A stretch of 36,626 nt of DNA from a virus, in IMG/VR virus record IMGVR_UViG_3300035698_005646, positions 1 through 36,626 of that record; one strand, 5' to 3'. Below the pieces are notes generated by a model. The model had not been told where the DNA came from, searched no databases, and was given only the letters and a program-made list of their open reading frames with translations. Numbering within the stretch: position 1 is the stretch's first letter; each line of letters begins with the position of its first letter. Made by a program: the position numbers and the translations under genes. Below, piece by piece: positions 35,892 through 36,626 of the stretch.

Positions 35892-36626
35892 TTACTTCTG
35901 CGCCTGCAACCAGTCCCACTGTGCCCTGGATATTACGCGGCGGGCACCCCAGAAGAAGGGGAAGATTTTCTTGCCCTGACCACTTACTACCATCACATTC
36001 TTGTTGTCAGTGATCCGTATATTGCCATAATTATCCTCATACGCCAAATACTGCACGCCATCCACGGTGTAGGCGAGGTCATCGAGTTTTGGGGGACGAT
36101 ATTCTGCCAAATATTTAATGTGCGCCCATTCTCCACCACGGGTGCTCACTTGATACATGCGTCCGTCGGAGTCAAACACCACCCACCAACCGTCTTGCCA
36201 CCACTCAGGCGGCGTCGGCTCCTCTGCTTTCGGTGTAACAAGACGGAGAATCCATTTCTTTCGCCTTGAACTCATACTCACATGTGGCGTCTGGGTTTCT
36301 GGAAGTATTGTACCTGCATCACCGGGCGCAGTTTCATACGCATCATCCCCTGGCTTACGAAACTCACCCGTATATTCATACTTGTCGGAGAGAAAGCATT
36401 TCTTGCCATGATGCCACATATAAACTGGCTTATTGAATGTTTCCCCACTATAATGCTCTTCTGCTTTCGCCTTGAACTCGTGCTCGCAGGCGTCACATGA
36501 GGGCGTCTCAGACTTATCAGGCACGACCATGAGGATTTCACGATGGTCAGTTCTAAAATTAAAAGATGGATTGAACGCTTCTCCACTGTCATACTCAGCC
36601 CAGGTAATGTTTCCTTTCGTGTCAAA
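35892..36626 (-). CDS. Hypothetical protein with internal repeats (partial, N-terminus beyond right edge)
   Basis: The frame is open to the right edge (244 residues seen). An imperfect repeat occurs twice: EYDSGEAFNPSFNF (~11-24) with DHREIL after it, and EHYSGETFNKPVYM (~57-70) with HGKKCFL after it, followed by a shorter EYTGEFRKPG (~84-93). Between the first two is CDACEHEF, a C-X2-C pair. The C-terminal half is aromatic-rich (EWWQDGWWVVFDSDGRMYQV) and ends FFWGARRVISRAQWDWLQAQ. Function unknown; a zinc-binding or binding-module role is possible. An in-frame Met at 36530 is not needed as start. Confidence 0.65.
   Translation of the reverse strand, partial: FDTKGNITWAEYDSGEAFNPSFNFRTDHREILMVVPDKSETPSCDACEHEFKAKAEEHYSGETFNKPVYMWHHGKKCFLSDKYEYTGEFRKPGDDAYETAPGDAGTILPETQTPHVSMSSRRKKWILRLVTPKAEEPTPPEWWQDGWWVVFDSDGRMYQVSTRGGEWAHIKYLAEYRPPKLDDLAYTVDGVQYLAYEDNYGNIRITDNKNVMVVSGQGKKIFPFFWGARRVISRAQWDWLQAQK

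Noticed and set aside
1-36626. tRNA genes, CRISPR arrays, integrase and insertion sequences
   Set aside because: By eye I found no cloverleaf with a conserved T-loop, no regularly spaced repeats and no recombinase or transposase motif; a dedicated tRNA scan was not possible.

Overview
The window is a section of a tailed double-stranded DNA phage or prophage genome (Caudoviricetes, siphovirus type). Every supported gene lies on the minus strand, so transcription runs from the right edge to the left. The lambda-like tail gene order (terminator, tube, frameshifted chaperone pair, tape measure, M, L, K and J homologues), the HK97-type head genes and the dense packing with 1-, 4- and 8-base gene overlaps all point to this. 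The host cannot be named from the sequence. The very regular AAGGAGG-type ribosome binding sites and one perfect sigma-70-type promoter fit an ordinary bacterial host. I found no tRNA, rRNA, CRISPR array, insertion sequence, integrase or repressor, and no gene-free stretch longer than about 110 bases.

From right to left: (1) 36626-33185, lower-GC early genes. These are mostly unrecognised small proteins, including three tandem paralogues that share a PMEQKW start and a 54-residue gene. (2) 33188-30181, DNA metabolism: a family 4-like uracil-DNA glycosylase and a family A DNA polymerase. The polymerase is broken just before motif A into two translationally coupled genes, with a third small gene between them. 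(3) 30184-23885, packaging and head: small and large terminase, portal, fused protease/scaffold with a nested scaffold start, DUF2190-like decoration protein and major capsid protein. A consensus promoter sits just upstream of the portal gene and a terminator-like hairpin follows the capsid gene. (4) 23809-15229, an 8.6-kb sugar-modification cassette of ten coupled genes: a three-domain DUF115-like/glycosyltransferase/methyltransferase fusion, a cupin, two more methyltransferases of the same family, a GT2 glycosyltransferase, a radical SAM enzyme, a second DUF115-like protein, a small conserved protein, and two NAD(P)-dependent sugar-nucleotide enzymes resembling Rmd and Gmd. (5) 15232-13086, accessory structural proteins including a LamG lectin-fold protein. 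(6) 13089-10748, an M15-type peptidase and the head-tail connector genes. (7) 10732-1, the tail genes.

The parts fit one scheme. Gmd and Rmd could make a GDP-deoxyhexose (GDP-D-rhamnose is the simplest reading). The glycosyltransferases would transfer it, and the methyltransferases and radical SAM enzyme would decorate it. Because the cassette lies inside the head/tail operon, next to the capsid and fibre-like proteins, virion glycosylation is the best inference. The target is not shown by sequence, and modification of host surface glycans remains possible.

The most unusual features are the three-gene polymerase arrangement, the sugar cassette, a lambda L-type tail-tip protein whose four Fe-S cysteines are separated by an inserted jelly-roll domain, and a J-type tail protein that appears to be divided into several reading frames inside an fnIII domain.
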